Source of the DNA: Paracentrotus lividus
Lineage: Eukaryota; Echinodermata; Echinoidea; Camarodonta; Echinidae
NCBI GenBank assembly: GCA_940671915.1
Contig: CALNVZ010000406.1
Span: 61,955 to 125,954 of the forward strand
Direction of reading: 5' to 3'
Length of the DNA: 64,000 nucleotides
Position numbers and translations under genes: made by a program. The notes beneath the pieces are model-generated. The model searched no databases and was not told the DNA's origin. It saw nothing but the letters and a program-made list of their open reading frames with translations. Below are positions 1 through 11,961 of this stretch, in pieces (position 1 is the stretch's first letter; every line of letters begins with the position of its first letter).

Positions 1-99
1 CCTATGATGGGAAAGTATCCGTGTGGATCCGCAGAAAAGTAAATAATTTTTGGACACAACCGGACGTAACTCAACATAAGTGCCTGTGTGACTGCAGCA
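1..99. other. unassigned left edge
   Basis: Short AT-rich stretch before the inverted repeat arm that starts near 100. No coding or repeat signal was recognised. Confidence 0.3.
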
Positions 100-360
100 T
101 TAGGGTGTGTTCAATGTCCAGTTTCAAATTTATACGCCAACATGAATCATGATACAAAAAGCAATTACAAAACACAAACACAAACGTGATCAGCAATGCA
201 CTGTTCAGTGTCAAAAAAGTAAAGCTGATTATATTTCCATCGTCTTTAAATTCCCCTCTCTCAAAAAGCAAACATATTCTTTTTTTCTTTTTTTTTTCAC
301 TTACACCGGAAGCTTCCATTGCGAGAGCACATTTAAGGACGTTGCACAGTTGAAACCAAA
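100..360 (+). repeat. left arm of a large interrupted inverted repeat
   Basis: The two ends of this arm are found again in reverse complement at 6103-6411. Positions about 105-200 match 6330-6410 and about 332-352 match 6103-6125; the middle has diverged. This is the terminal inverted repeat of a DNA transposon whose interior now holds the 223-bp tandem repeats and an LTR retrotransposon. In opposite directions both arms can be read as the same peptide, LYHDSCWRINLKLDIEHTL, which more likely reflects the shared repeat than a gene. Confidence 0.7.
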
Positions 361-1480
361 ACCATGACAAGTTCACCAAATTTTGCACAGAGTTACTTTG
401 GTATCTATGTATGCCAAAAATGCTAAAAATAATATGGGTTCATGTGCTTGATTTTTTGCTACGAGACTTTGAAGTTGCCATATTTGGATGGCATGTAAAA
501 TACGCATAATTCAAGAAATTGGCCTCTGTTAGACCTCGCGATTGCAACAAACGAGTTAAAATCGTCATTACTTTGTCAAAACCGTATCAAACTTTATCAA
601 ACCTTCCCCATTTGTTACGAATTTTATATGGAAGTTGGGGACATTGTTTAAACTGGCACATTTGTACTTATTTTCGAGCCAGCAGCGCCCTCATGTGGCA
701 AAAATGGTGCGTAAAGTGGCAAAAACCATATCTTTGAGGCTTGGAATCTACAAGAAAATAAAAAAGTATAGTTCAAGGTGCACTTTTTTTAAAAACCATG
801 ACAGTCTCATCAAAGTTTGCAAAGTTGTAGAGGGATTCATCATAAATATGTAGAAACTTTAAAAAAGGGGGGTCCATGTGCTCGTTTTCGAACTATCGGC
901 GCCCGAATACTCGCAAATCGGCTTTAAAAGTCACAAAAACGCGCCGAAAACGTCCAAAAAGCGTGAAAATCCACTCTAAATTACACTTGATTCAAAATTA
1001 TGCTCTCAAACATTCAAAATCCATGTCATTTTCATAAAAAATTGTAAAGTTGTAGAGGAATACATACTCAATGGGTAGAAACATTCAAAAAAGGGGGTCT
1101 ATGTGCTCTTTTTTAAGTTATCGGAGCCCGAATACTTGCGAATTGGCTTGAAAACCACAAAAACGCGCCGAAAACGTCAAACAAGTCTGAGAATCCAACC
1201 TAATACACTTGATTAAAAATCTTGCTCTCGAACATTTAAAATTCATGTCAATTTCATCAAAATTTGCCAAGTTGTAGAGGAATATAAACTAAAAGAGTAG
1301 GAACATTAAAAAATGGGGGTTCATGTGCTCGTTTTCAAACTATCGGCGCTGTAATAGTGGCGAGTCGACTTGAAAACCACCGAAACGCGCCAAAAATACG
1401 CAAAAATGTGAAAACTCTATGTAATTTTCGACTTATTCAAAATCCTGCTCTATAATATTTACAATTCATTTCATATCCAT
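360..1480 (+). repeat. about 223-bp tandem repeat array, five degenerate copies
   Basis: Units start near 357, 582, 788, 1012 and 1235. The last three are clearly similar and share GTTGTAGAGG, GTAGAAACATT, GGGGGTCCATGTGCTC, TATCGGCGCCCGAATA and AACGCGCCGAAAACG in the same order. The first two are much more decayed. The array sits inside the inverted arms at 100-360 and 6103-6411, so it is probably the interior of that transposon. There is no coding potential. Confidence 0.8.
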
Positions 1481-1699
1481 CGCAATCTCTAGAATAACAC
1501 GAACATGCACCAACATAAATGCTTTACATATCTCTGCAAGTAGGTAAATAATGAACAAAAAGAAGGCATAAATAACATATTTATAAAGTTCATTTCTTTT
1601 AACTCTTTGAACGCTGAATCGCACATGAGCGCTGTATATTTTTCATTGTGAGGTAGTAAATAATGCGCGCCCAGGATGGGCGGTCAAGATGCGCAGAAA

Positions 1700-2259
1700 T
1701 GTTGTGTATGGGATCTTCAATAATGTAATTAACTTTGTTGACACCGAAAAGATGCAAGAGGTACAGTTGTATTTATACAGTTATGAGCATTTATTACAAG
1801 AAGATGATGAAGATGAATATATATACAATGATGAAAACAGAGCAAGTCTAAAGGTGACTGTGCTCGACGCTGGTCCAAAACCAAGTCCTTCTTGGATGGA
1901 GAAACTTCACCATCAGCAAAGTTTGGGGCAGTGGGGTAAAAGTTTAAGAGTTCTGATTGGTCTGTTAAAGAGGGTTGCTATGGAATTAGGGGAGTGGTCA
2001 AGAATGGGAAAGAGTGACCACACGTGCTCCTCTGTGCCACGTCTCATGGAACAATGAACTCTTACATGTGTTGTATCTTGGGTGGTTGTTTATGGTCAAA
2101 TAATAAAGGGGTAATAAAGGGGTATTTATCTTAATGGGAATGCAATATGTTTGTGGATAAGGGGCAAATAAACTAGGTATTGTATTTACAGATGGTCAGG
2201 AAGTAGGGGGAAAGCTAATACTGGAATATAACAACAAGTGATTATATTACTACATAACA
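1700..2259 (+). repeat. left LTR
   Basis: Near-identical to 5536-6096 over its whole length, with small indels. It includes a GAAGATGATGAAGATGAA run, GTGACCACACGTGCTCC and two AATAAAGGGG words near 2100 that could act in polyadenylation. It ends TACATAACA. Confidence 0.85.
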
Positions 2260-2799
2260 TCCCCTTTCTTTAGAAAATGAGGCTCCCTCCCCTTCTAAAA
2301 AAATTTACATAATAGATGAAGAAACTTGATGGGATTTTGAAATTATAATGGGAAATGAAACCAGTATTAATACGAAATTACTGTCCACGAAACTCTTTCA
2401 CTCTCTCATACACAATTACTAAACAATACTATGGCTAGCAGTCTAAAATGAGTATACAGTAAACATAAACCTAAACTTAAACAATAAAATATGAGTTTAT
2501 AACTAAATGTTTGGTTAATAGAATAAGCAAAAGGAAACTATATCCCTAGATCAAACTATATACATGAATTTACATCAAACTAACTTAGCATACTGAATAA
2601 GTAATTTTGTAAAGTCATACCATATTGGAACGAGTAAAATGATGAAAATCACTAAATAAAGCAATGAATATTCCTCTCTATTAAACTGAAACACAAATGA
2701 GTAGAAAGTGATTATGATTGAAACCATAAGAAGACTGTATGATAATATAGCACTTTATCAACATGAAAAGAATGGGAAAGTTAACAGGTTTATCCAAGA

Positions 2800-3083
2800 G
2801 AATGACAATTTTGCTATGTTTAAAGAGGCAAGTCGGCCTTTATGTACTTCATAGTCGATGAAGCATTTACATAGAACTTCAACTATCAATCCTTTCCTGT
2901 TGTAGAAAATCTTTCCACTCATGTTAAATCAAAGAACAAAATGAATGACAATTTTTGCTATGTTTAAAGAGGCAAGTCGGCCTTTATGCACTTCATAGTC
3001 GATGAAGCATTAACATAGAACTTTAACTATCAAACCTTTCATCCTAATATTCTTTCCACTCATGTTAAAAAGAACAAAATGAA
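2800..3083 (+). repeat. 143-bp tandem duplication inside the LTR element
   Basis: 2800-2942 and 2943-3083 are two head-to-tail copies. Both hold GTTTAAAGAGGCAAGTCGG, CATAGTCGATGAAGCATT and CTTTCCACTCATGTTAAA. The second copy lacks a few bases. Confidence 0.8.
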
Positions 3084-5535
3084 TAGGTACTTCCAAGCTT
3101 GTTAATTCGATCACAATCATTGACAGTGTTAATGGTTAATGTAAACTTGTCGAACAGGTTTGTAACCTTTATATGTAATTACCAATGCAAATTAGTGTTC
3201 TCTAGAGAAAATACATCAAATTAAAATAAAACATAACTAAATAAAATTGTTCACTATCCTATTCTAATATTAAGCAAACATTAAATTAAAATGTCCAATT
3301 CAGCTATTTATCACAAAACATATTTGTTCAGATTAAGTTAATAGGCCTATATATTGTATTCTTGTTTGTCAGTATATACCTTGTTAACAAGTTGATACTC
3401 CACCAAAATCTAATTTGTTGTGTGGGATTATCCTTCCTGTATTAAAGTATTTCATAAATCGGTCCACAATATATACATGTAAAATAAGCCATTCCACCAA
3501 AATCAAATTTGTTGCGTGGTTATAGCATCATTAACATGCATATTGGTAAAATCCGATATTGAAACAAAACAATTATTTTTACTCGTGATATTGACAATTT
3601 TAATTCATAGAAAACGGTTTGGGTGAGTCACAGTTTGATATGACCAAAGGGCTTGATTTACTCTGCAATAATATCATACACACCAATCATCTTAAAGCTG
3701 CGGGCGTCCTCATCATAAGGTGATGTGCATCTATGCCATTTATAATTTAAACATTTTTGTACTTCTTATTCCGAAGCTTAAACATAGGATTACGCACTAT
3801 AACCAAATATGAGTTTCACTCCAAATTTGCTCCGAAAAGAAAGGAATGTATCATAATTACATAGAGTTTTTAAAATAATGTTTAGAAATTTAAATTCCAA
3901 CAAAGTTGAACAGTATACTAACTGGGATTACAGCATAATATAATCAATGAAAATGTCTCACGCATTATAACATTATGTAAAACAGCCAGTTTGAGCTATC
4001 CTTTTGACAGCCTTTACAAGTACCTTCAAACTTGTTTTAATTATTGTATGCCATAGACAAGGCTTTGTATACCCAACATCGAGCGCATGATGCTGAATAT
4101 TTTTATACACAAAAGTGCATGTCCAGTATTATTCAAACTGGAAAATTTTGCCTCGCTAAACATTTTAACTGTCTTATGATGACATATAACAATTTGAATG
4201 AATCACACATATCAATAACCATTGAAGAGCATCTTCCTTGATAATACGAATTCTGCTGTTTACTTCTACAATTTCATTATAAACCCAATTATTCCCAAGC
4301 TATGGTTACATGCTATTTTGATAAGAAAATCTGCAACTTTTCTTTTCTGATAGTCATGCCTATATGTAATGTTTGGCAGGCACCACATATGTTACAGCGA
4401 GTGAATTTCGACTTGTCAATAACAAAACTGTATAATGTAAATATTATTCCCTTAATGAAGTATTTTATCAGATTTCTTAAAAGATCAACAAATTTTAAAA
4501 AAACTATAGTTGTGGAGATAACAGCAATTTAAAGAGGTAATGGTGATTTTATGAATAATGGGCTTTATTGCCTCTGTTGACAATGCATGACAGGTGGGGT
4601 TTGTCTAGTATTAATGGGGGAAAGGTCATATTTTGGTTTCCAGTGGAAGGAAAGGAAAACATCATTATCATTTTGGGCGTATCAGGGTCATAGTTTTGTT
4701 GGCAGTTATATATAGCATTAGTTATGAAGCCTTTATGAAAATGTGAAGTAACGGGTTACATGAATCATACAAAATATAAGCCATTATCGATTAAAGAACA
4801 TGAACGCAACACAATCAAAATGGATAAACTAAATTAACAAAATAATCACTCGTACTCTCACAACACTCTCACAAGTGGAACAGTATAAAGTTTGGTTTCA
4901 CTTACCCCAAAAACACAATTATGGGTTAAAAATCAAGAGCAATTTAAACAAGGTGATGTAATTTATGAAGAAGGGGTCCAGCATATACAATTTATGAAAT
5001 AAAGAGTGAAGGTCAATTTTCCAGTCACTTCAAGTTCTTAGAGACCTGATAATATAGTTATGAGAAGAAAGTTATAGCAGGATACAGTTCGAGAAGAAGC
5101 CAGCCGTAGTGATGAAACTTTAGAATGATGACGATGGAGATGACGAAGACAGCAACGGAGACAGCAATGATGACCGGGAATGATGATGAAGAAGATGAAG
5201 ATAATAGCAACGATGAACAGCTATGAAGACTTCGATGAAGTCAGCAATGATGATGACGACAATAGTGAAAAAGAATTAGATCCCCATGATGATGTTGGGT
5301 CAGCGAAGACGGAAAGTCAGGATGAAATTCAGGATCAGCATTTTAAAAGATTTGGTGCATCGATCAGGTCATGGACACTTACAGGCTATATGTCTTCGTC
5401 GTCATCGTTGTCATCAATATCCTCATCCTGGGAGATAATATTGGCGTCCAATATCTTGCTTAACGTAGAATGTTCAGTTAGTTGAAGTTGACGCAAAATG
5501 TACTCTCTTCAAAAGAGAAACAGGTTCATCCACCA
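3084..5535. other. non-coding interior of the LTR element
   Basis: AT-rich sequence with only short accidental frames. The last part (5110-5500) is rich in GATGAC and GATGAA words followed by CGTCGTCATCG, giving a low-complexity acidic frame. I saw no primer-binding site or polypurine tract that I would defend. Confidence 0.5.
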
Positions 5536-6096
5536 TGTGTGTAGGTCTTCAATAATGTAATAACTTTGTTGACACCGAAAAGATGCAAGAGTACAGTGTT
5601 GTATTTATACAGTTATGAGCATTTATTACAAGAAGATGATGAAGATGAATATATATACAATCAAGATGAAAACAGAGCAAGTCTAAAGGTGGACTGTGCT
5701 CGACGCTGGTCCAAAACCAAGTCCTTCTTGGATGGAGAAACTTCACCATCAGCAAAAGTGGGGCAGTGGGGAAAAGTTTAAAGAGTTCTGATTGGTCTGT
5801 TAAAGAGGGTTGCTATGGAATTAGGGGAGTGGGTCAAGAATGGGAAAGAGTGACCACACGTGCTCCTCTGTGCCACGTCTCATGGAACAATGAACTCTTA
5901 CATGTGTTGTATCTTGGGTGGTTGTTTATGGTCAAATAATAAAGGGGTAATAAAGGGGTATTTATCTTAATGGAATGCAATATGTTTTTTGGATAAGAGG
6001 CAAAATAAACTAGGTATTGTATTTACAGATGGTCAGGAAGTAGGGGGAAAGCTAATACTGGAATATAACAACAAGTGATTATATTACTACATAACA
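5536..6096 (+). repeat. right LTR
   Basis: Direct copy of 1700-2259. It starts TGTGTGTAGG and ends TACATAACA, followed directly by the target duplication GAAA. Confidence 0.85.
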
Positions 6097-6102
6097 GAAA
6101 CA

Positions 6103-6411
6103 TAACTGTGCAACGTCCTTAAACACGTTTGAAAACTCAATCCTGGTCAGTGTCGCATTTCGTTGCAATCGCGATGCTCAATGTCGTAAAGCTGAAGCTG
6201 ATTGCATTACAAAACGCATCTTTTTCGGCGTTTAAATTTTCCTCCGAATCGAGATTTAAAACACGTTTACTTTTACGACCGGGAATGGCCGGGGAACAAT
6301 GAACATACACTCATGTTTCTCTTTATATCAGCGTTTTGTAATTGCGTTTTGTATCATGATTCATGTTGGCGTATAAATTTGAAACTGGACATTGAACACA
6401 CTCTTAATACT
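6103..6411 (-). repeat. right arm of the large inverted repeat
   Basis: Reverse complement of the two ends of 100-360. Together the arms bound about 6.3 kb, or about 1.9 kb if the LTR element is subtracted. Confidence 0.7.
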
Positions 6412-6446
6412 TGTTATCCCTCGCGGGGACGAAATTTTCTCTTCTG

Positions 6447-6466
6447 TCGCGGAGACGTCTCCGCGA
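6447..6466. repeat. perfect 20-bp palindrome
   Basis: TCGCGGAGACGTCTCCGCGA is a perfect dyad with an AGACGTCT centre, lying just outside the inverted arm. It is GC-rich in an AT-rich setting. Its role is unknown. Confidence 0.7.
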
Positions 6467-6487
6467 AGTGAGATACCACCTTAAGGG

Positions 6488-7080
6488 GGCCGTCACACTG
6501 AGGTCGTTCTATAACGTTTTATAACGTTCTTGTCCGTTCTTTAAAAAATTGCTGAACGGGCTTTGGTCGGGTTGGAACTTTTAACTTTGAAAAACAATTC
6601 TTGAATACGATACTAGGCAGTTCATAAATAGTTCTCGTTACGTCAATTCCGTCTTTATCGCGTCAGCAATACGTTGTTATCCAGTTCAGACCGAGTAAAC
6701 GGCTCGTTCACTTCTATACCGTTCGTAGCACGTCCAAACCGTCACTAAAAGTGCCTATGCGCAGCATGATAAAAGTTAGGTACCATGTTCGCAGTACGTC
6801 CTTCTCGTTCAGAGTAAGTCCTACCCGTTTAAGGAACGTTGTCACTGCGTTTAATTTTAGAACTGGAAGCCAGTACGATTTTTCTTTACATGTTAAAAAA
6901 AATCGGAATGCCTTTCCGTTCTCTCCGTTCGGGCCCGTTCGCCAAGTTCGTAAACAGATTGTAAACGGTCTGTACTAGATTCTAAAAGGTCTGTACTACG
7001 TTCAGTCCGTTTGTAAACAGATTGAGCCCGTTCACCTAGAACTACAAAGAACGCAGTGAGAACTAGCTCGGTGTGACGGG
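6488..7080. mobile_element. foldback/MITE-like element with CCGTCACACTGAG ends
   Basis: The left end reads GGCCGTCACACTGAGGTCG and the right end, in reverse complement, CCCGTCACACCGAGCTAG. The interior is made of degenerate CGTTC/CGTCC words about 10-11 bp apart. A second matching right end lies at 9045-9074 (GAGCTCAGTGTGACGGG), so the element may extend to 9074 or two copies may be nested. No transposase is present. Confidence 0.65.
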
Positions 7081-7935
7081 ATTATGACATGCCGTTCTGT
7101 TTAAAAATTGAAACGTATCGCTATCCAAGCCCGTGCTATAAAGTCCTGAGCAGATTGAAATAAGTCTCAAGTACGTCCACTCCGTGTGTACATAGATTAA
7201 GCCCGTTCTGCAATAATTTCAATAACATGATAAGAAATTGTTCAGTGTGATAGTAGTAAAAGAGCATAGCTCAGCTGTTTAATTACCACACATTAATCGT
7301 TGCAATTACAGAAATCTCACAACTTTTAGAATAAATACGAAAAACGGCCATTGGTCCGAAAAGAACGCGTACATTTGACCTAATCATTTCTGTATTAAGA
7401 TGAACAACGTTCGTATACAGTCCTCAATACGTCCATCACGTCTTTGCCTCGTCTGCAGTCCTATTGTATCTAGTTAAAATCGAGTGAAAATGACCGTTTC
7501 CACAAAACAGAGCCCGTCTGAAATAATCCAAACCCGTCCCCAGTTAGTTGCAACCCGTTTTTAATCAGTTCCAACTCGTTTCCAATGCGTTTCGTCCCGA
7601 CCTAACTAGTTATGGGTCTTTTTTAATCCGTCAAAATCCGTTCTTACTCGTTCTTACGTCGACCAAACGGCCTCCAGAAAGTTCATCTCGTTCTTACTGC
7701 GTCATTATCCGTGGCTAGAACGTGTTGAACGCAAATGCGCGTTCCCATAAAAAAAAAGCCTAGCCCGTTTTTGCCAGACCTCATGCGTCTTCGTAACTTC
7801 AAGCTGATAATGAATATACAAAGCCCGTTTGTAAGACGTCCTAGCACATCTTTAGAACGATTTAAGTACGGCAATTTCGTTTGTAGTACGTCCATCTCGT
7901 TTCAGGTACGTTGCCACCCCGTTAAATTTTAGGAC
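7081..7935. repeat. degenerate CGTYC short-repeat array
   Basis: The 10-11 bp spaced CGTTC, CGTCC and CCCGTTT words continue, most densely at 7390-7700. A subterminal block at 7174-7215 (CGTCCACTCCGTGTGTAC, then GATTAAGCCCGTTC) recurs at 8990-9035 near the outer right end. This supports one larger element. The open frames here are artefacts of the repeat. Confidence 0.6.
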
Positions 7936-8985
7936 GAGATGGGCGCCCGATTTTTTAAAACACTTTTTTGAAAATCCGACCGAGCTAGTCCACAAAGTTC
8001 GTAAACAGATCCAAATCAATTCTACTCTATGTAAAATGTAAAGTTAACGTTTACCAATGTGCGGCATTAAATCGTAATTAAACAAGGCGCGTCCATTATC
8101 TAAGAGGCCAGACGCAACGAAGTCACGTTGGAAATACGGCTGAGAAGCGCAGAAATCTATACAGCTGGCTGCAATAATAAATTAGCTCACAAAAACTCGC
8201 TTAAGAAGACTTCCCTGCAGCTGGAATGGTATGTCCGTTCGGTTGAGCAATCTACTCGTACGTGGAGATGAAAGAAATTGATGAACGTTTATCATGTTGT
8301 TAGTTAATAGATTCTCCAGACAAGGAGGAAATACACATTTGGGCAAGCTTATAACATAATTGTGCTGAAGTTGTAATCAGAATCTGTATTTCACATAGAT
8401 TGATGTTCCAAACGATTATTGATATAAGTAGTGATCTTGTCACCTCTTGCGAAGACGCCGTCCACATGCGATATGCATGTGATATGCGGAAATATCGACC
8501 CATCGAGTAAAGATTCTATTGTGATAATGTTCAAAGTGACAGGACTTTTTCTTAACCAATCGAAATGAATGTACCATCTTTGGAAAGCTGAGAATTCAAC
8601 TTTTAAATCTGCTTGATCATTAAGCTGTAATATAATTATGCGTTATCCAGGAAGATGATTATGCGGCGTATGAGCTATTTTGAGAGCAAAATTGGCCATA
8701 TTGTACAGGAATTTGATCTGACTAGGATTTCGAATTGACACAAGTGACAGGACTTTTTTTTCCCTTTGCAATAAGTTATTCCTATTTTTGAAAAAAATCA
8801 GACTCTTAGCGTATTTATTCATGTTGATCATTTCTTTGAAAAGGTAGTTGCTCGCCATAATCAAGAAAACAAAGTGAAAAAACTGTGCAAAATACAAAAT
8901 GTCTATGGGCGCGTTCGCTTTGCGTAGAGTGATAGCGCCCTCTTCCTCTTAAGTTTACAACTAGAATTGATATGGTAAGAAGTAT
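7936..8985. other. unassigned interior, no gene
   Basis: Mixed AT-rich sequence between the two similar subterminal blocks. It has only short frames. The phrase GTGACAGGACTTTTT occurs twice (near 8536 and 8742). Confidence 0.4.
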
Positions 8986-9075
8986 TTACTACGTCCACTC
9001 AGTGTACACACAGACTATGCCCGTTGGGCAAAATTTTTAAGGACGTAGTAGGAACGAGCTCAGTGTGACGGGGGT
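8986..9075. repeat. outer right end of the CCGTCACACTGAG element
   Basis: Contains the subterminal block CGTCCACTCAGTGTACAC and the terminal GAGCTCAGTGTGACGGG, which is the inverse of the left end at 6488. Confidence 0.65.
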
Positions 9076-9518
9076 ATAATGCATTTTTGTTTAGATCACA
9101 CAAAATTCTTTGTTTTCTGTTTAAATCGAATTTGATTTTTTTTAGGGGGGGGGGGTGGGGGATTCCCTTTCTGTGAAATACTAAAGACACACTGAGACTT
9201 GTTTCCATACGAAATAAATATTATGCCTATATCAGTTTAAAAGGTTTAAAAGGTTATTTAAAATTTTAAAAAATATGATCATTCATGAACAATTATGAAC
9301 AATGAAGGGAAAAAATAAAGGAATTTAAACAAGTCTTAAAAGAGAAATGGATTTTGAACCGTGAGAATATCATGTTTACAAAGTCGCTCGAATTTGAATG
9401 ACATATTCCTATAAATCTACTGTATCCCCGGCAGACATTATGATTAATAGTAATACTTGGATTAATGGTTTCCTAGTGTTTACGTTCAAAGGTGGTCCAA
9501 TGATACTATGCGACTATG
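9076..9518. other. no gene seen
   Basis: AT-rich spacer with a G run at 9147-9166. No exon, RNA or repeat boundary was recognised. Confidence 0.4.
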
Positions 9519-9745
9519 GTGGATAATAATAATAATAATAATAATGACAATATTTATAATGCGCAACATATCCATCTCTAGAGATGCTCAAGGCGCATAC
9601 AAAGTTAAGATTATAGTAATAAATTCAACAAAATTAACATTAAAATTTAAATTCAGATTAGTCTCTACTGCACACAATGATATCAATAAATCTCCAGTGG
9701 GCCCTATGCATGAAGCATCAGGTGAGTTTTTAGCATTGTTTTAAA
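9519..9745 (+). repeat. dispersed repeat with an (AAT)n head
   Basis: Begins with (AAT)n at about 9526-9544, followed by ATATTTATAATGCGC and AGATGCTCAAGGCGCAT. This layout is familiar from dispersed repeats in marine invertebrate genomes. The overlapping open frame is not a gene. Its class (SINE or DNA element) is unknown. Confidence 0.5.
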
Positions 9746-10312
9746 AGTAGAAAGCGTGCTGGCTATTTGGATACAAAAAGGTAATCTATTCCACAAAAAA
9801 AAAAGGAGCTGCAGACGCAAATGCTCTATCTCCCCAATTTCTTTTGGTACGTATTTCTTTTAGCATAAAATTATTAGCTGAATGTAAACTAGAACGACCT
9901 GTAATGTGAGGTGATAGAAGAAACGCCCACATTTGGAAAATGGTGGTGCATTTTGACCATTATTTTAAATGACAGACCAATGCTTCGACACCCCATCATG
10001 CATTAAAGCTAAACTTGAGTTATGGTGATAATGAACAAAGAAGGATATTATCCATAAATCATTTAACCATGATTCCCTTAAATAATGGTACAATCTATAA
10101 CAACTAATATACAATACAGGACCCTTAAGTTATTATTATGAAGGTCGCCTTCAAATATTTCAAGGGGCAAAAATATTACCTTCTTTTTGAATGGTGGGAG
10201 ACATCACTGACTACTTGATGTTCTGCCAAAGAGCTTTCATTGTCAAATAAAATTGGATAATATACTATTTGAAAACTACCTGAATTTATTTTTATTCATT
10301 TTCTAACGGAAG
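9746..10312. other. no gene seen
   Basis: AT-rich intronic or intergenic sequence before the first candidate exon. I looked for a P-loop exon (GxxxxGK[ST]) here and did not find one. Confidence 0.35.
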
Positions 10313-10368
10313 ATGATCTAGCAGAAAGCGTGGTGCTCCACACAGAAAACCCGCAGATGATGAGCATG
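10313..10368 (+). CDS. candidate upstream exon of the Roc gene (weak)
   Basis: A short open segment lies between an acceptor-like CTAACGGAAG and a strong donor, ATG|GTAAGT. It would encode DDLAESVVLHTENPQMMSM and end in phase 0. The next candidate exon (11962) also starts in phase 0, and the one after that matches by phase too; this is the main support. The stretch is short, has no recognisable domain, and its acceptor has only a moderate pyrimidine tract. It may belong to the Roc gene's N-terminal linker or be a chance match. Confidence 0.3.
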
Positions 10369-11012
10369 GTAAGTTGTTTATCTTAAAGACATAACGAAAC
10401 ATGGAGACTAAACAATTTTTGAAAAAAAATCAAGTTATGATGAGATATGATAAGGTTGATGTGTAATTAAAAAGTCTCAACACCCATATTTTACAGATTT
10501 TCAATAATTCAAGGGGAATCTATTCCAGTGGACAAATTTGCATATTCTGATAGTGTTATTGTTTTCTTCTATTTTGTCCTGCAAGATTTCACCTAAATAT
10601 CTTTTGTCAAAATATTTGATCTCCCACGACTACATCTATTTGGGAGCTCCCATTTTCTTGGGAATGTGACCGACAATATACAGCAAGTACTAACAAAAGA
10701 ATGTGGCATACTACAATGACTTGTAAAAATAGACCAGATTGTATTTTCATTGGCAAGGCGTCTGTAGCGGAGACCACTATTTGCTCAAAGATATGTGTTA
10801 CATCAGATAGGGCCAGGAATATGTATTTCTAATCTAAGTAAGTACCCCAAAAGAAATTATTTAGAAATTATATCATAATTAAAAATAAAGCATCCCACCG
10901 AAGAGTCAGAATTACCATGAAGTGTAACGCAACTAATCATGGATTTGCCCTCAGTTCGTCTTTATGTTCCTTTCTATTTTGTGCAAACTTCTTCACGCCC
11001 TCATGCACTACT

Positions 11013-11467
11013 GGGCCCGTATTCCATAAACTATACTTAAGCATTTAGTCTTAAGTCTAAGTATTTTTTTAAAGATTTTGTCTAGGAATTTTTTTTTAGC
11101 CTTTATTCCAAACACGTTAAGCACTTTGTCTGAGCTCAAAAAGAATCGAACAAAAGTCTGAATTTTATTAAAAATTGTCATGTTTAATTTGTGGTCTCAA
11201 ATGAGCTTGCTATATAATCAACATCTAAGTTAAGCCACTAGGGAGTAGGCATAAATTTCGGATAGAATTATCTTTTCTTATGTGCATATGTGTAGGCGCA
11301 ACTCCATTTAAAACGTTTGACTTCGCCCAAATCTAAGAAGTTATGCCTAACTTTCAAAAATAGGCTGAGATAGAATTCATAAATTCAAACCAAAATTAAT
11401 GTTAGCAAAAAGGTTTTTTTATGCTTAAGTTTCATGCTTAAGTCCAACATTTATGGAATACGGGCCC
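11013..11467. mobile_element. MITE with GGGCCCGTATTCCATAAA ends
   Basis: The terminal inverted repeat GGGCCCGTATTCCATAAA is matched by its exact reverse complement at 11450-11467. Inner parts also pair (TAAGCATTTAGTCTTAAG against ATGCTTAAG words). There is no coding capacity. Elements with a GGGCCCGTATTC end are common in marine invertebrates. It lies in an intron of the proposed Roc gene. I could not define a target duplication. Confidence 0.75.
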
Positions 11468-11961
11468 TGTTCTCCAGACCTTCCTGTCCCTGGCGCAGTC
11501 TTCCCACTTATTGGGATTCATGAAAAATCAATTCAGATTATGTTTCCGATTCTCTTTGCTACGTTTTCACTGCCCTCCTTTTGAGTGCTTTACATTGAAT
11601 AAAGTGGAAACCGATGAAAAATACATGTAATTCGGGCTATATATGCGCACCAAATCATAGGGCTGTTTCGGTATGCTCCTATCATCCAGCTTGTACAATG
11701 ATTAAACTGACAAAGATTGGATTTCCGATGATTTATTTTTAGTGTAAGCCTTCGAGTAACCATTTTTTTTTCTCTTTTCACTCATTTTTTTAGTAGTTTT
11801 TTTGTACTAGTATAGATCATGAGAGTTAATTAAAATGTTTATTTTGATATGGTGTTTATTCATATTGAACATGAATGCATTCCTTTAACCAGAAGAGAAA
11901 ATAATAACTTTGATTTTGATTAATAAACAAAACCTATTTTCAAATCTCAACCACTCTGTAG

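Larger units (their letters stand above)
1700..6096 (+). mobile_element. non-coding LTR retrotransposon (nested insertion)
   Basis: Two direct repeats of about 560 bp (1700-2259 and 5536-6096) flank a 3.3-kb internal region. Both repeats start TGT and end AACA. The outer flanks carry a 4-bp target duplication, GAAA, at 1696-1699 and 6097-6100. The internal region has no gag, protease, reverse transcriptase or integrase frame of useful length, so this is a non-autonomous or decayed copy. The orientation is arbitrary because no coding sequence fixes it. An acidic, GATGAT-rich frame at 5180-5485 is the only internal open frame above 100 codons and looks like low-complexity sequence. The element sits between the inverted arms of an older DNA transposon, so it is the younger insertion. 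Confidence 0.8.

Noticed and set aside
5180..5485. Acidic Asp/Glu-rich 101-codon frame
   Set aside because: Low-complexity GATGAT sequence inside a non-coding LTR element; no domain and no partner frame.
9508..9744. Frame starting with an Ile run
   Set aside because: It lies in a dispersed repeat with an (AAT)n head.
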